Source of the DNA: ZC4RG30 sp041168985
GTDB lineage: Bacteria; Pseudomonadota; Gammaproteobacteria; Steroidobacterales; Steroidobacteraceae
Direction: 5' to 3'
Length of the DNA: 15,410 nt
NCBI GenBank assembly: GCA_041168985.1
Contig: JBEEKA010000238.1
Span: 1-15,410 of the forward strand
Shown here: positions 14,909-15,410 of the stretch, one piece after another
Layout: the number at the start of each line of letters is the position of its first letter
Position numbering within the stretch: the stretch's first letter is position 1
The notes under the pieces: model-generated
Database searches by the model: none
Told to the model about the DNA's origin: nothing
The model's input: the letters and a program-made list of their open reading frames with translations, nothing else
Translations under genes and position numbers: made by a program

Positions 14909-15052
14909 TCAGCTTCTGGGAGCCTGCGCGGGCTTCGTCGCGCGTTGTTCGGTTTCGCGCAACGCCTCTTCGGCGGCAGCGCGCGCCGCATCGTCCTGCT
15001 TGCGGGCGATCTCGCCCAGCATCAGATCCAGCCATTCGGTGAGCTTGCTCAT
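14909..15052 (-). CDS. 47-residue helical protein upstream of the sheath gene
   Basis: An open frame of 47 residues starting MSKLTEWLDLMLGEIARKQD, then an Ala/Glu/Arg-rich helix to about residue 38 and a short Pro-containing tail. The first 17 residues form an amphipathic helix (Leu4, Trp7, Leu8, Leu10, Met11, Leu12, Ile15 on one side). It ends 12 bases before the sheath start, and the sheath Shine-Dalgarno sequence follows its stop codon directly, so coupling is likely. No Shine-Dalgarno sequence precedes the ATG. An in-frame GTG at 15088 overlaps the upstream stop as GTGA and would give 59 residues. I do not recognise a family; a small partner or chaperone of the sheath-like protein is only an inference. 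Confidence 0.6.
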   Translation of the reverse strand: MSKLTEWLDLMLGEIARKQDDAARAAAEEALRETEQRATKPAQAPRS

Positions 15053-15062
15053 GGGCGGGACT

Positions 15063-15068
15063 ATAGCG
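15063..15068 (-). promoter_or_regulatory. Possible -10 element before the 47-residue gene
   Basis: The minus strand reads TATAGT here, one mismatch from TATAAT, seven bases before the ATG of the small gene that precedes the sheath-like gene. If used, the transcript would be leaderless or nearly so, which fits the lack of a Shine-Dalgarno sequence. No clear -35 box is visible, and the genes may simply be read from an upstream promoter. Confidence 0.3.
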
Positions 15069-15084
15069 GATGCGCGATGTCGGA

Positions 15085-15410
15085 TCACCCCTGCCCGGCG
15101 CGGGCTACCGGAGGCGGATCGGCGCGTGCCGGATCGTCGGCGCCATCCCAGTTCGAGCCCCGGGGAATCCGGTTCTCGACGCGGGGTGCCGAGGCAATCA
15201 CATCTTCCGACCGGACGTCGCTGCGGGTGACCGGCAACGGCAAGCCGCGGGCCTCGTGTGCCTGCCGGGCGACGACATCCCAGTCGATCGACAGACCACC
15301 CGCCTTCAACGACTGCTCGAGGCGCGGCGACAGCGTCTTCTGAAGGAACTTGCGCTGGCCCTTCTTCCAGTCCCTGCGATCGTCCTCGAGCACGTTGAGG
15401 GACTGCAGGT
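15085..15410 (-). CDS. C-terminal part of an unknown protein (cut by right edge)
   Basis: An open frame enters from the right edge and ends at 15085, giving about 108 residues. The first half is charged and probably helical (DDRRDWKKGQRKFLQKTLSP, then an IDWDVV segment). The second half is Pro/Ala/Asp-rich and probably disordered, ending ARAGQG. No signal, membrane segment or familiar motif is present, and I do not recognise the family. The frame continues past the window, so the true start is outside. It is 32 bases upstream of the 47-residue gene, or overlaps it by GTGA if the longer start of that gene is used, so it probably belongs to the same operon. Its identity decides whether the sheath-like gene belongs to a larger system. 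Confidence 0.6.
   Translation of the reverse strand, partial: LQSLNVLEDDRRDWKKGQRKFLQKTLSPRLEQSLKAGGLSIDWDVVARQAHEARGLPLPVTRSDVRSEDVIASAPRVENRIPRGSNWDGADDPARADPPPVARAGQG

Noticed and set aside
13316..15410. A resident prophage
   Set aside because: Only one phage-like structural gene is present, flanked by coupled housekeeping genes; no integrase, attachment repeats, terminase, capsid or lysis genes are visible.

Overview
The window is GC-rich, densely packed bacterial chromosome. It most resembles a gammaproteobacterium, perhaps of the Xanthomonadales, Nevskiales or Steroidobacter kind. That is an inference from the rhlB / trxA / rho neighbourhood, a PlsB-type acyltransferase, a YrfG-type nucleotidase, RNase AM (Rnm) and ArfB. 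I see no tRNA, rRNA, CRISPR array, insertion sequence or integrase. Fourteen genes lie complete in the window and two more are cut by its edges (rho on the left, an unknown gene on the right). There is no gene-free stretch longer than about 210 bases.

Left part (1-3853): rho (minus, cut by the left edge) follows thioredoxin trxA (minus) with a GTGA stop/start overlap. The DEAD-box helicase rhlB is transcribed away from them. RhlB has Arg/Gly-rich tails at both ends, and the rho reading frame also carries a Gly/Arg-rich N-terminal extension. A hairpin after rhlB lies inside the 3' end of the convergent HAD nucleotidase gene yrfG.

Middle (3854-8140): yrfG and rnm start only 22 bases apart, head to head, and appear to share one symmetric -10 element that would give leaderless mRNAs in both directions. 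A tight plus-strand operon then runs rnm, a small DUF465/YdcH-like gene, an MscS-type channel, the ribosome-rescue hydrolase arfB, and the aerobic glycerol-3-phosphate dehydrogenase glpD. The last four junctions are 15 bases or an overlap.

Right part (8114-15410): a long minus-strand operon with stop/start overlaps or very short gaps at almost every junction. In transcription order it holds an unknown gene cut by the right edge, a 47-residue helical protein, a divergent contractile (phage-type) tail-sheath homologue, a small alpha/beta hydrolase, the glycerol-3-phosphate acyltransferase plsB, a soluble PAS histidine kinase, a single-domain response regulator, and a YjdF/DUF2238 membrane protein. 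The last of these overlaps glpD tail to tail.

The most unusual item is the tail-sheath homologue with its small partner. It is embedded by translational coupling in a lipid-synthesis and signalling operon, with no tube, baseplate, spike or other phage gene visible. Either it is the last gene of a contractile injection cluster that lies beyond the right edge, or it is a domesticated sheath protein. GlpD and PlsB both consume glycerol-3-phosphate (oxidation versus phospholipid synthesis) and end up in convergent operons.
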